Assembly: GCA_024509875.1 (NCBI GenBank)
Contig: JAMPIV010016266.1
Coordinates: 62,001 to 126,000, forward strand
Direction: 5' to 3'
From: Oreohelix idahoensis
Lineage: Eukaryota; Mollusca; Gastropoda; Stylommatophora; Oreohelicidae
Length of the DNA stretch: 64,000 bases
The first letter of the stretch is position 1. Every line of letters begins with the position of its first letter. Below, one piece after another: positions 63,569 to 64,000 of this stretch. The notes under the pieces are model-generated. The model did no database searches. It had not been told where the DNA came from and saw only the letters and a program-made list of their open reading frames with translations. A program made the position numbers and the translations under genes.

Positions 63569-64000
63569 ATGGCAGAGAGGATACAGATGAGATCCATCCT
63601 GAGGCTGGAAGCGAAAGAGGCAGGCTTAGACGCAGAATCGGCGAATCTGTTTATCAACCAGGAATTGGAAATATATGACGCACAGCAACAAAGAGCAGAA
63701 GCAGAGAGGAAGGAAGAGAAACAAAGAGCAGAAGCTGAGAGGAAGGAAGAAAAAGAGAAAGAAGAGAGGGCAGAAGCTAGGAAGAAAGAAGAGGACGATC
63801 GTCAATTGGAGCAGAAGAAAATTGAGGCAGAGATGGAAGCTCGCAGGGAAAGAGAGAGAGAGCGAGAAAGACAACATGAACTGGCGCTTAAGGCTTTAGA
63901 GAGTCGGGGCGCCTCTACTCCGAATAACGGAGAGCCGTCTTCGCCCCAGTCTCAGTCAATGGACCTCTCCAGCACTCATTCTGCCCAATTAGCGGCGATG
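63569..64000 (+). CDS. Gag N-terminus of an LTR element (runs off window)
   Basis: ATG at 63569 (acaATGGca) opens 144 codons without stop to the window edge. Starts MAERIQMRSILRLEAKEAGL, then a helical region with NLFINQELEIYDAQQQ. Residues about 45-125 are a highly charged coiled coil (repeats of RAEAERKEEK and EREREREREE-type runs). A Ser/Pro/Gln-rich linker follows (SSPQSQSMDLSS). Such a charged coiled coil before the capsid is common in Ty3/gypsy Gags. Position after an LTR and leader supports gag. The rest is outside the window; no disruption seen so far. Confidence 0.75.
   Translation, partial: MAERIQMRSILRLEAKEAGLDAESANLFINQELEIYDAQQQRAEAERKEEKQRAEAERKEEKEKEERAEARKKEEDDRQLEQKKIEAEMEARRERERERERQHELALKALESRGASTPNNGEPSSPQSQSMDLSSTHSAQLAAM

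Noticed and set aside
63626..63877. 83-codon minus-strand Phe/Leu-rich ORF
   Set aside because: Antisense of the Glu/Lys/Arg coiled-coil coding of gag; hydrophobic only as a mirror of GAA/AAG codons.

Overview
This is eukaryotic, almost certainly invertebrate animal DNA: one intron-rich host gene and a dense, nested layer of transposable elements. There are no bacterial operons, no CRISPR array and no rRNA. The mix of RTE-like and I-like LINEs, tRNA-derived SINEs, hAT, pogo/Tigger, piggyBac, Tc1 and Gmr1-like Ty3/gypsy elements, plus scattered 'taggcct' motifs and C2H2 zinc fingers, would suit a mollusc or similar marine invertebrate. The species cannot be fixed from the sequence alone.

Host gene (8217-27483, + strand). 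Five putative exons at 8217-8292, 8510-8624, 15539-15600, 19355-19457 and 26603-27483 join in compatible phases (0, 1, 0, 1). They give an acidic, Ser/Glu-rich leader followed by a C2H2 zinc-finger exon. The large introns are filled by TEs and tandem repeats. Most of the last exon's fingers have each lost one zinc ligand. Downstream (27484-29150) lies a decayed duplicate of the finger exon, part of which was tandemly amplified after it had become non-coding.

Layout. 1-3660: an RTE-like LINE containing an internally deleted relative of itself (14-bp TSD). 3664-7660: AT-rich DNA with a possible LTR, an 84-bp-arm hairpin, a piggyBac relic and a SINE (14-bp TSD). 7657-15600: LINE 3' ends, a MITE beside the first exon and four kinds of tandem repeat, two of them plainly grown from LINE sequence. 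15729-18612: hAT element (8-bp TSD). 19728-24957: RTE copies nested with a 12-bp TSD, then a complete Tigger element (21909-24241) with an intact 547-aa transposase, abutting a Tc1 stub. 29284-31575: piggyBac element flanked by TTAA, split by a SINE (9-bp TSD). 31576-37163: LINE fragments. 37164-45817: a complete but defective LTR element with near-identical 848-bp LTRs. Its remaining integrase end lies upstream of RT (Gmr1 order) and its gag-protease ORF ends in an RRM-like domain. 45823-60222: more LINE pieces, an 837-bp solo LTR (5-bp TSD) and an older second Gmr1-like relic. 60223-64000: start of another LTR element whose gag ORF runs off the window.

How it fits together. The host gene provides the stable framework; the TEs record successive insertions. 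Outer LINE copies are oldest. LTR, hAT, piggyBac and Tigger elements lie within or beside them, and the 37-46 kb LTR element and the Tigger look youngest.
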